Assembly: GCA_963847965.1 (NCBI GenBank)
Contig: CAWKCG010000024.1
Span: 1-64,000 of the forward strand
Length of the DNA: 64,000 nt
Direction of reading: 5' to 3'
DNA from: Palsa-504 sp963847965
GTDB taxonomy: Bacteria; Actinomycetota; Actinomycetes; Streptosporangiales; Streptosporangiaceae
In this document: piece after piece, positions 45,301-51,629 of the stretch
Layout of the letters: each line of letters opens with the position of its first letter
How positions within the stretch are numbered: the stretch's first letter is position 1
Translations under genes and position numbers: made by a program
Notes under the pieces: generated by a model
The model's database searches: none
What the model was told of the DNA's origin: nothing
The model's input: the letters and a program-made list of their open reading frames with translations, nothing else

Positions 45301-45416
45301 GGCCCGGTGAGGGTGAGCAGCCGGCTGCGGGCGAGGGCGGCCACGATGTCGTTGAGCTCGCTCTCACGCCCCACCATCGGCGTGAGCCGCACGGGAAGCT
45401 GCTCCCTGGTCAGCAC
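42258..45416 (-). CDS. AfsR/LuxR-type regulator: NB-ARC ATPase, TPRs, C-terminal SARP domain
   Basis: This 1052-residue regulator begins RLTPMVGRESELNDIVAALA and LLTLTGPGGTGKTRLALA (Walker A, ~37-45), then LVVLDNCEHLAEA (Walker B) and LDGLPLAIELAAAR, a STAND/NB-ARC ATPase. TPR-like repeats fill ~430-740. A long Ala/Pro linker (~745-800) leads to a winged helix (~809-890, LRIRTLGAAVVEFG, AKPRELMFLLASSPPMTKDQ) and a BTAD domain to the end. Canonical AfsR has the SARP part at the N-terminus, so the order here is reversed. GTG 45416 follows GGGAG. Target genes are unknown; the two minus-strand genes downstream are candidates. Confidence 0.9.
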   Translation of the reverse strand: MLTREQLPVRLTPMVGRESELNDIVAALARSRLLTLTGPGGTGKTRLALATARAASSSFAAGTCWVELAAIEDPGIVARTVASRLGVPDTPGQEPIEAVAEHVADHPVLVVLDNCEHLAEATARCAEYLLAACPALVILATSREALGVEGELNWHVPPLSLPKPRPVLTASMLADSNAVTLFEQRAQLVRPSFRITDQNAAAIVSICQRLDGLPLAIELAAARMRVLSSAQLAERLDDLFAVLVGGSRSAPRRHQALRATLDWSHDMLDAAERAVFRRLAAFYGGFTLDAAEQVAAGGDIRADAMLELLTRLADKSLLRVEHARGDSRYHLLATIRDYARDRLADATETAQVRQAHLGYFTGLVEASAARIEHGGGGADGLEAELDRVDVELPNLRAALEFAQESGDAVAALRIVGPLDRFAYLRGRYHEVRQWMDAAVTADPGAPAGLRAQALLGSGRLALLQCDYAPAVRRLEAALRLYRELDDPKGIASALQVLGSVSREQGRYARAMELHAESLAIAEAAGDRWGVASAHGYLAFASWLQRDFSRAAEEASTALAASRELGDVEGTAWSLISLGTVARYQGEVERAAMLLAESRALSEGIGFREGVAWSAEQLGLLAAVDGDPAAISLLRHSLELHSELRDRWRMSSVLEDLAAIALALGKSRQAGRLLGAAEAMREAIGTVIAPCERPQHLQTVAAVRAAIGEDGFAVARQQGLVATMDELTPDLPSVEDAAPAAPAQAGSAVAPAGPGATPAAAAAAGAVSAAAPPAAAPALPSADGPNPSSRPTSAKVRAAQTARTGGAASGPLRIRTLGAAVVEFGDAALTAADWSYAKPRELMFLLASSPPMTKDQIAAALWPDLSRQQLGNALHTALRELRRALGDPGWVVYSDGRYRFDRSRPHECDVTAFEDALAAARRARPAEAALPELQRAVAVYGGDFLDGMSAGEWALVRRDELRRAFESALLASGRLQAAAGRHQAAAAAFRRAVAHEPLNESAHRELMSSWARLGETARAVRHYEELVALLRDQVGVPPAAETTALYQRLLAAE

Positions 45417-45539
45417 GTCACGCTCCCGCTCGCTCCTCGGCGCGATAGTTCCCGTATGCGAAAGAATGTAGCTCCCGCGGGCCTCTGGGTCACGACGGCA
45501 CCCGGCCAACCGCCGGTGAATCCTGGGTAGCCTGTGCAG

Positions 45540-45920
45540 ATGGACGAAAACCGGGCCCGCCGGGTGACCGATGCGCTGAGGGATCGCGGCATCAACGCTC
45601 ACCTGCTGAAGCAAGGAGTCGACGCGTACGCGGTGCAGGTGCCCGCGGGCGGCGGGCGCGAGGCCATCTGGGGTTCGGAGGGAACGTCGGGCCTGGAGGC
45701 CGAGGTCTTGCTCGACGGGGACCTGGTCGGCTTCGTCCCGGAGATCCCCGGGTCGGAGGCCTTCGACGACGCCCAGATCGTGGACGCCATCGCCCGGGCC
45801 GACTACCACGAGCCAGAGGGAACCGAACGCCCCGCGGCGCCGCCGCCCGGGCCCTCCCTGCCGAGGGAGGGCGGCGTCTTCCGCCGCTTCCTAGAAGGCT
45901 TCCGCGAGGACGCGCAGTAG
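45540..45920 (+). CDS. Small acidic protein, unknown
   Basis: The product has 126 residues: MDENRARRVTDALRDRGINA, HLLKQGVDAYAVQVPAGGGR and, at the C-terminus, GGVFRRFLEGFREDAQ. No family was recognised; codon use is normal for the window. ATG 45540 lies six bases after TAGCCT, a -10-like box, with no ribosome site, so it is probably leaderless; GTG 45534 is an alternative. It diverges from the AfsR-like gene. Confidence 0.75.
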   Translation: MDENRARRVTDALRDRGINAHLLKQGVDAYAVQVPAGGGREAIWGSEGTSGLEAEVLLDGDLVGFVPEIPGSEAFDDAQIVDAIARADYHEPEGTERPAAPPPGPSLPREGGVFRRFLEGFREDAQ

Positions 45921-45953
45921 CGCCTCGGCACGGCGCGACCCACGCGCCCGGTG

Positions 45954-46077
45954 GAATCCCCACCGATCCCCGCGGAATCCCCACCGATCCCCGCGGAGTC
46001 CCAACCGATCTCCGCGGAGTCCCAACCGATCTCCGCGGAGTCCCCCGATCCCCGCGAAGTCCCCACCGATCCCGCTG
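45954..46077 (+). repeat. 21-bp tandem repeat, six units
   Basis: Units begin at 45954, 45975, 45996, 46017, 46038 and 46057. The consensus is GARTCCCMACCGATCYCCGCG; the fifth unit is 19 bases. Units 1-2 and 3-4 form identical or nearly identical pairs, showing recent stepwise duplication. The array is intergenic between two plus-strand genes. Confidence 0.95.
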
Positions 46078-46108
46078 ACCCCACCCTTCCCGCCCGTCGC
46101 GATTTTGC

Positions 46109-46182
46109 GGGAGGATCCGGGCTTCGGGGAGGATCTGGTGCATCCGGATGCACTAAAAACTCCCACAAGCCCGGATCCTCCC
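46109..46182. repeat. Inverted-repeat element enclosing a 16-bp palindrome
   Basis: GGGAGGATCCGGGCTT (46109-46124) is the exact reverse complement of 46167-46182. Between the arms GTGCATCCGGATGCAC (46138-46153) is a perfect palindrome. The nested arrangement could fold as a branched hairpin. It lies in the AT-richer gap just before the xth start. No coding sequence or target-site duplication was recognised. Confidence 0.88.
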
Positions 46183-46231
46183 CGATTATTTGTGAGAACG
46201 GCTCGTGTTCTGGCGGAGGGAGCCCGGTCAG

Positions 46232-47058
46232 GTGCGGTTGGCGACCTGGAACGTCAATTCGGTCAAGGCGCGGCTGCCGCGGCTGCTCGAGTGGCTGGCC
46301 GAGACCGAGCCTGAACATCGTCGGCCTGCAGGAGACCAAGGTCGCGGCGCGAGCCTTTCCTGCGGCCGAGATCGAGGAGCTTGGGCTCGGCTACGAGGTC
46401 GCCGCGCACGGCGACGGCCGGTGGAACGGGGTCGCGCTGCTGTCCAGGGTCGGCCTGGAGCGGGTCAGCCTGGGCTTTCCCGGCGAACCCGGATATCGAG
46501 GGGGAGCCGGGTGAGTCGCTGCTGCTCGACGAGCCGGGCCTGCGCAAGCCCGAAGCCCGGGCGGTCGGTGCCGACTGCGGCGGGATCAGGGTCTGGTCGC
46601 TGTACGCGCCGAACGGGCGCGCGCCCGACTCGCCCCACTACGCCTACAAGCTTGAGTGGTACGCGGCGCTGCGCGCCGCGCTGGCGGCCGAGCTCAGCGC
46701 CCAGCCCGCGCTGGTGGCGTGCGGTGACTTCAACGTGGCGCCGACCGACGCCGACGTGTGGGACCCCGCGGTGTTCGTCGGGTCCACCCACGTAACCCCG
46801 CCGGAACGGCAAGCGCTCGCGGACCTACGGGCCCTCGGGCTGGACGACGTGGTACCCACTCCGATGAAGGGACCGCACCCGTTCACGTACTGGGATTATC
46901 GGGCCGGCGCGTTCCCCAAGGACATGGGCATGCGCATCGACCTGGTGTACGCCAGCCCACCGGTCGCGACCAGGGTGCGCGGGGCGTACGTGGACCGCGA
47001 GGCCCGCAAGGGCCAGGCGCCCTCCGATCACGCCCCGGTCGTGGTCGACCTCAGCTGA
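46232..47058 (+). pseudogene. xth: Exodeoxyribonuclease III gene with two single-base insertions
   Basis: The gene encodes an AP endonuclease/3'-exonuclease for base-excision repair, but in three frames. Frame one reads VRLATWNVNSVKARLPRLLE. An extra A near 46313 shifts to IVGLQETKVAARAFPAAEIE, and an extra C near 46485-46493 shifts to DIEGEPGESLLLDEPGLRKP. After that come GGIRVWSLYAPNGRAPDS, VACGDFNVAPTDADVWD, MRIDLVYASPP and SDHAPVVVDL with catalytic Asp and His present. The body is otherwise full-length (~275 residues). Either a recent pseudogene or sequencing errors. Confidence 0.88.
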
Positions 47059-47893
47059 GGATGCGCGCGGCGTTGTCGCGCAGCACCGCTTCCGCGACCT
47101 CGGCCGGCAGGTCGAGGTCCGCGAGCTCGGACAGGCAGCGCTCGGGGCCGAAGAACGGGAAGTCGCTGCCCCACAGGAACTGCCCGGACAGCCGGCCGCG
47201 CAGCTCGCGGATGACCTCCGCCGGGATCCGCCGCGGCGACCAGCCGGAGATGTCGATGTAGACGTTGGTCTTGTGCAGCGCGATGGCGATCAGGTCCATG
47301 TGCCAGGGCCAGCCGAAATGCGCGGCGACCACGGTGAGGCCCGGATGCGCCGCAGCCACCGGATCGAGCTTGAGCGGGTGCGCGTAGTCGATCCTGATGC
47401 CCTGGCCGCCGGGCTGGCGCGCGCCGATTCCGCTGGTCCCGGTGTGGAACAGCGCGATCAGGCCGTGCCGTTCGCAAGCCGCGAAGACGGGCCAGTACCG
47501 CGGGTCGTCGGGCGAGAAGGCCTGCAGGGACGGGTGGAACTTCACCCCGCGCAGCCCGAGGGAGGCGATGTTCGCCACCTCTGCCACGGCGGCCTCGCCC
47601 TTGTGGGGATCTACCGATCCCAGCCCGGTGAACACGTCGGGGTAGTCGCGGCACGCGGCGGCCACCGTCTCGTTCGGGACCCGCGGCCGTCGCGTCGCGG
47701 TCTCGGCGTCCCAGGCCAGCAGGACCGCCTTGACCTCCAGCCCGCGGTAAAGCGCCGCCAGCTCATCCAGCGATCCCCGCCTCGCGGGGGAGCGGAAGTA
47801 GGCCTCGGCCGCCTCGACGTAGCCGGCCATGCTGCCGTCCAGCCAGTCCGGGGTCGGCAGGTGCACGTGGAAGTCAATCGCGCGCAACGACAC
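47051..47893 (-). CDS. Amidohydrolase-2 family metal-dependent hydrolase
   Basis: This is a TIM-barrel hydrolase of ~280 residues (PF04909 type). Metal ligands are seen in IDFHVHLPTPDW, LRGVKFHPSLQAF, IALFHTGTSG, VVAAHFGWPWHMD and FLWGSDFPFFGPE. Relatives decarboxylate or hydrolyse aromatic and lactone compounds; the substrate here is unknown. GTG 47893 lies six bases after a TACGGT -10-like box and lacks a ribosome site. Its stop overlaps the convergent xth end by eight bases. Confidence 0.9.
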   Translation of the reverse strand: MSLRAIDFHVHLPTPDWLDGSMAGYVEAAEAYFRSPARRGSLDELAALYRGLEVKAVLLAWDAETATRRPRVPNETVAAACRDYPDVFTGLGSVDPHKGEAAVAEVANIASLGLRGVKFHPSLQAFSPDDPRYWPVFAACERHGLIALFHTGTSGIGARQPGGQGIRIDYAHPLKLDPVAAAHPGLTVVAAHFGWPWHMDLIAIALHKTNVYIDISGWSPRRIPAEVIRELRGRLSGQFLWGSDFPFFGPERCLSELADLDLPAEVAEAVLRDNAARILS

Positions 47894-47976
47894 CGCCCTA
47901 CCGTACTCCAGGTCGGTAACGAGCCAGCCGGTCCGCGCTGCCTCTGATCGGCCTCCGGAGCCAGCTGTCCCCAGGC

Positions 47977-48336
47977 TCAGCCGGGATCTATGCCCTGGCT
48001 CTCCAGGTAGCTGGCCGAGACCTTCTTCGGCACCACCATGCACCACGCGTCGATGAGCAGTTCGCGCAGTTCGTCTACGTCGAGCACCGGCAAGGCGGCC
48101 CGGACCCACTGGTACCGCTCGTCGCTGCGCAGCGGCATCATGAACTTGTCCGGCTCGCTGGCCACCAGCGCGGCGCGCTCGTCCTTCGGGAAGCCGAACC
48201 CCATCCGCTCCTCATCCGCCGAGACCGACGCGTACACGATCTGGCCGACGCGGAACGTCGTGCGGTCCCTGACCAGGCGCTCAGTGGTGCGCGGCAGCGA
48301 CATCGCGATCCGCCGCACGTCCTCGAGGGTGGCCAC
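47977..48336 (-). CDS. MmcQ/YjbR family protein
   Basis: This 119-residue protein has the cyclophilin-like/YjbR fold with DNA-binding relatives. It starts with TLEDVRRIAMSLPRTTERLV, then FRVGQIVYASVSADEERMGF and the C-terminal RWVRAALPVLDVDELRELLI with WCMVVPKKV. The biological role of the family is not settled. GTG 48336 is six bases past the MFS stop, so the two genes are probably co-transcribed. Confidence 0.93.
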   Translation of the reverse strand: MATLEDVRRIAMSLPRTTERLVRDRTTFRVGQIVYASVSADEERMGFGFPKDERAALVASEPDKFMMPLRSDERYQWVRAALPVLDVDELRELLIDAWCMVVPKKVSASYLESQGIDPG

Positions 48337-48342
48337 GGCCGG

Positions 48343-49797
48343 TCAGCCCGCCCGCCTGGCGGCGCCCGCGCGCAGCGCGGACAAGACGGCGGCTAGCACC
48401 ATGAAGCCCATCGAGGCGTAGAACGCGGAGTGCAGGCCCGAGGTGAACGCGACGGCGAGCGCGCCGTGCAGCGACGTGCTGCCGACGAAGATGGCGAACG
48501 CCAGGCCGCGGGAGATGGAGCGGGAGGCGATGAGGATCGCGACCGCGAAGGAGAACACCATGCCGATGTTCGCGAACGTCCGCAGCATGCCGGACGCGAT
48601 GCCGAACGCCTCGGGCGGGGCCGCCTTCATGATCGCCGAGCTGTTGGCCGGGAAGAAGAAGCTCGCCCCGACCCCGTTGACCACCGCGGCCACGACGACG
48701 ACCCAGAGGCCCGTCGTCATGCCGAGCTGGGCGTAGATGGCCAGCCCGGCCACCTGGATGGCCAGCCCCGCGGTGGCGGGCAGGACGGGCCCGCGCCGGT
48801 CGGCGAGCCGTCCCGCGTATGGCCCGGCCACGGAGCCCAGCACGTAGCCGGGGACCAGCAGCAGCGACGCGTGGATGGGGGACAGGCCGCGCGGACCCTG
48901 CAGGTACATGATCACCAGGAAGAGGACGGCGAAGCTGGCCAGGCCCTGGAACAGCGAGGCGAGCAGCGAGGCCGTCATCGTCGGGACCCGGAAGATCGAA
49001 AGCGGCAGCATGGGCTCCGGCTGCCGCCGCTCGATGACCGCGAAGGCGGCGATGAGCGCGACCCCGCCGATCAGGTAGCCGGCCACCTCGGCGTCGAACG
49101 CGGTGGTGGCCAGCCTGGTCATCGCCCACAGCACGCCGAACAGGCCGAGCCCCAGGCAGATCATCCCGGGCAGGTCCAGGCGCCTGCGCGTCCGCTCGCC
49201 GCGGTCGCGCAGCACCCGGGTGGCGACCGCCAGCGCCGCCGCGCCCACCGGTACGTTGATCCAGAAGACCCACCGCCAGGAGATATAGGTGACGATCAGC
49301 CCGCCGAGCACGATGCCGATTACCGCGCCCATCGTCCAGCCGACGGAGGTGAACCCGTAGGCGCGGCCGCGGCGTTCCCGCGGGTACAGGTCCGCGATCA
49401 CCGCGCCGCTGTTCGCCATGATGAACGCCCCGCCCACCCCCTGCAGGATGCGGAACGCGATGATCGACGCTTCGTTCCAGGCCAGGGCGCAGGCCAGCGA
49501 GCCGAGGACGAAGACGGCGAAGCCCGCCTCGTACATCCGGACCCGGCCGAACATGTCGCCCAGCCGCCCCACCTGGGTGGCGAGCAGCGTGATGACGAGC
49601 AGGAAGCTGATGATGACCCAGATCACCGCCGACAACGCGACGTGCAGCCCGCGCTGGATCTCCGGCAGGGCGAGCACCACGATCGTGGTGTCCACCGCGG
49701 TCATCAGCACGCCGGTCATGATGACGGCCATCGCCACGCCCGTCCGCGGCGGCGCCCCGGCCCTGGCTGACGGCTGGGTCACCCTGGGCACGGACAC
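48343..49797 (-). CDS. MFS drug exporter, DHA2 (EmrB/QacA) family
   Basis: This 484-residue transporter has about 14 membrane spans. Motif A is GRLGDMFGRVRMY, and motif C-like sequences of antiporters are present (GPLIGIVLGG-like: GAVIGIVLGGLIVTYISWRW). The N-terminal span TGVLMTAVDTTIVVLALP holds the D1 motif LDxTIVxVALP. Such pumps export hydrophobic or cationic compounds with proton exchange. GTG 49797. No TetR-type regulator is adjacent; upstream is a G-rich palindrome region. Confidence 0.94.
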   Translation of the reverse strand: MSVPRVTQPSARAGAPPRTGVAMAVIMTGVLMTAVDTTIVVLALPEIQRGLHVALSAVIWVIISFLLVITLLATQVGRLGDMFGRVRMYEAGFAVFVLGSLACALAWNEASIIAFRILQGVGGAFIMANSGAVIADLYPRERRGRAYGFTSVGWTMGAVIGIVLGGLIVTYISWRWVFWINVPVGAAALAVATRVLRDRGERTRRRLDLPGMICLGLGLFGVLWAMTRLATTAFDAEVAGYLIGGVALIAAFAVIERRQPEPMLPLSIFRVPTMTASLLASLFQGLASFAVLFLVIMYLQGPRGLSPIHASLLLVPGYVLGSVAGPYAGRLADRRGPVLPATAGLAIQVAGLAIYAQLGMTTGLWVVVVAAVVNGVGASFFFPANSSAIMKAAPPEAFGIASGMLRTFANIGMVFSFAVAILIASRSISRGLAFAIFVGSTSLHGALAVAFTSGLHSAFYASMGFMVLAAVLSALRAGAARRAG

Positions 49798-49814
49798 CTG
49801 CCCAGCTTAAGGCG

Positions 49815-49930
49815 TCGGGTAGGGGGCCGCGTCCCCCAAAGGGGGGCCCCCAGGGGGTACGGGGGGCGGGGAGCCCCCCGTACCGGGGGTTCCAGGGGGT
49901 CGTCCCCTAGGGCCAGCACGTCCCCCCCGG
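49815..49930. repeat. G/C-rich palindrome cluster between divergent genes
   Basis: The longest perfect hairpin is GGTACGGGGGGC (49856-49867), loop GGGGA, GCCCCCCGTACC (49873-49884). Other G5-6/C5-6 runs flank it, including CAGGGGGTCGTCCCCT (~49892-49908), related to the insertion at 1933-1954. A short direct repeat GGGCCAGCACGTC follows (49910 and 49929). It lies between the MFS and NfeD-like gene starts. Confidence 0.8.
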
Positions 49931-49999
49931 GCCAGCACGTCACCCCGGACCAGCACCACTAGGCTAAGAGTGGCACTTCCGGGTAAAAGGGGGCTGTCA

Positions 50000-50248
50000 T
50001 TGGCGAGGGATGAGTCCTCGATCGGCCGCGTCGGCGTGCTGTCCGTGGGAACGCGGGGCGAGGCCGGCCCCGGCGAGGTACTCATCAAGATCCGCGGTGG
50101 TTCCGAGGCCTTCCTGGCCTGGTCGGACGAGCCGCTGCCTAAGGGGGCGACGGTCCTGATCGTCGAGTCGCGCGGCAAGCGGGCGGTCGACGTTATCGAG
50201 TGGGAGGACGTGCTCGGCGACAGTCCGCGCATTCCGGAGTTAGTTTAG
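50000..50248 (+). CDS. Short NfeD-like OB-fold protein
   Basis: This is an 82-residue protein corresponding to the C-terminal OB domain of NfeD: SIGRVGVLSVGTRGEAGPGE, VLIKIRGGSEAFLAWSDEPL, PKGATVLIVESRGKRAVDV. It lacks the membrane and protease parts of long NfeD. TTG 50000 follows AAGGGGG at nine bases; GTG 49970 in frame would add ten residues. Directly before a flotillin-like SPFH gene it forms the known NfeD-SPFH pair of membrane-microdomain proteins. Confidence 0.85.
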   Translation: MARDESSIGRVGVLSVGTRGEAGPGEVLIKIRGGSEAFLAWSDEPLPKGATVLIVESRGKRAVDVIEWEDVLGDSPRIPELV

Positions 50249-50262
50249 AGCAGGAGGCTGTG

Positions 50263-51390
50263 ATGTTCGGTTACCGTGTTCCAGCGCCCGACGAGGCGAT
50301 GCTGATTTCCGGCGGGAAGTACGGGATGAAGGGGTCGCCGTTCCGCGTGGTGATCGGCCACGGCGCCTTCGTCACGCCCATTACCCGCAAGGTCAGGTAT
50401 CTCACGCTGTCCATGCAGGAGGCCGAGGTCGCCGAGACCTGCGTGACCAAGCAGGGCATCTCGCTGAACGTGCGCTCGGTGATCGCCTTCAAGGTCGGCA
50501 ACGACGAGGAATCCATCGTCAACGCCGGCCAGCGCTTCCTGTCCGACCAGGACCAGATGTCGGTGCTGACCGGGCGGATCTTCGCCGGCCACCTGCGCTC
50601 GATCATTGGCTCGATGACCGTCGAGGAACTCGTCACCGAGCGGCAGAAGCTGGCCACCGAGGTGCTCGACGGGTCCAAGGGCGAGATGGCCAGGATCGGG
50701 CTGATCGTGGACTCGCTGCAGATCCAGTCGATCGACGACATGGGCGCCGGGTACATCGCTGCGATGGCCGCGCCGAACAACGCCGCGATCCAGCGGCAGG
50801 CCAAGATCGCGCAGGCGGCGGCGGACCAGGCGGCGGCGGAGGCGCAGCAGGCGTCGGCGCGTAAGCAGGCCGAATTCGCCAGGGAGACGTCCGTCGTGCA
50901 GGCGCAGTACAAGGCCGAGATCGACAAGGCGCAGGCGGAGGCGGCCCAGGCGGGGCCGCTGGCCGAGGCGAACGCCCAGCGCGCCGTCATAGCCGCCCAG
51001 GCCGAGCTGGCCAGGCAGCAGGCTGAGCTGCGCCAGCAGCAGCTGGTCTCCGAGGTGGTCAGGCCCGCCGAGGCGGAGGCCGAGCGGGTCAAGGTGCTGG
51101 CCAAGGCCGACGCCGAGCGCACCCGGATCCAGGCCGAGGCCGCCGCTTCGAACAACCGCGTGGCCCTCGACCAGCTGCTCATCAACCAGCTGCCGCTGAT
51201 CGTCAAGGAGGCGGCGGCCGGGCTGGCCGGGGCGAACGTCAGCGTCCTCAACGGCGCCGACGGCCTGGGCGAGATCGCCGCCGGCCTGGTCAGCCAGGGC
51301 CTGACCATCCTCAGCGCGGTCCGCAAGGGGATACCCGGCCATCTGGCGAGCGATAGGAACTCCGACGGCGGCAGCGCGTCGGACGGCTAG
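50263..51390 (+). CDS. SPFH/flotillin-like protein
   Basis: This 375-residue protein has an N-terminal SPFH domain (VPAPDEAMLISGGKYGMKGS, VRYLTLSMQEAEVAETCVTK) and a long Ala/Gln/Glu-rich coiled coil (~175-310, AAADQAAAEAQQASARKQAE). A short C-terminal segment follows. There is no strong N-terminal membrane span, so attachment may be peripheral as in flotillins. These proteins organise membrane microdomains with an NfeD partner, encoded 14 bases upstream. ATG 50263 follows CAGGAGG. Confidence 0.92.
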   Translation: MFGYRVPAPDEAMLISGGKYGMKGSPFRVVIGHGAFVTPITRKVRYLTLSMQEAEVAETCVTKQGISLNVRSVIAFKVGNDEESIVNAGQRFLSDQDQMSVLTGRIFAGHLRSIIGSMTVEELVTERQKLATEVLDGSKGEMARIGLIVDSLQIQSIDDMGAGYIAAMAAPNNAAIQRQAKIAQAAADQAAAEAQQASARKQAEFARETSVVQAQYKAEIDKAQAEAAQAGPLAEANAQRAVIAAQAELARQQAELRQQQLVSEVVRPAEAEAERVKVLAKADAERTRIQAEAAASNNRVALDQLLINQLPLIVKEAAAGLAGANVSVLNGADGLGEIAAGLVSQGLTILSAVRKGIPGHLASDRNSDGGSASDG

Positions 51391-51629
51391 GGCCTGTTCA
51401 AACCCATGAATGTGGCAACCTAACGGGTCTTCTGGTTGGTTGCCGCTACCATCGGTTGCGCTCAGTTGGCGGTGGGGCTGATGAGGGTGATGAGATATCC
51501 GGCGGGCGGGACGTAGGGCCGGTGAGAGCGGTGGATGATCTCCGGGCCAGGGCGACCGCAAAAGTGTCGATTCGCTGACGTCGGACCTCGTCCCTGCCCG
51601 GTCGGCGCCGCTGCGGTTATCCTCGCCTC
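51391..51629. other. Intergenic region, possible minus-strand remnant
   Basis: Nothing firm is seen here. The minus strand between ~51570 and 51462 has an open frame ending RPYVPPAGYLITLISPTAN, which might be the tail of a lost gene. A -10-like TATCCT at 51618-51623, six bases before GTG 51630, probably serves the next gene as a leaderless promoter. Confidence 0.35.

Noticed and set aside
45954..46077. CRISPR array
   Set aside because: Units are directly adjacent 21-mers without spacers, and no cas genes are nearby.
51462..51570. Transposase tail or insertion-sequence end
   Set aside because: No terminal repeats, target duplication or known transposase motif could be seen; the peptide alone is not enough.
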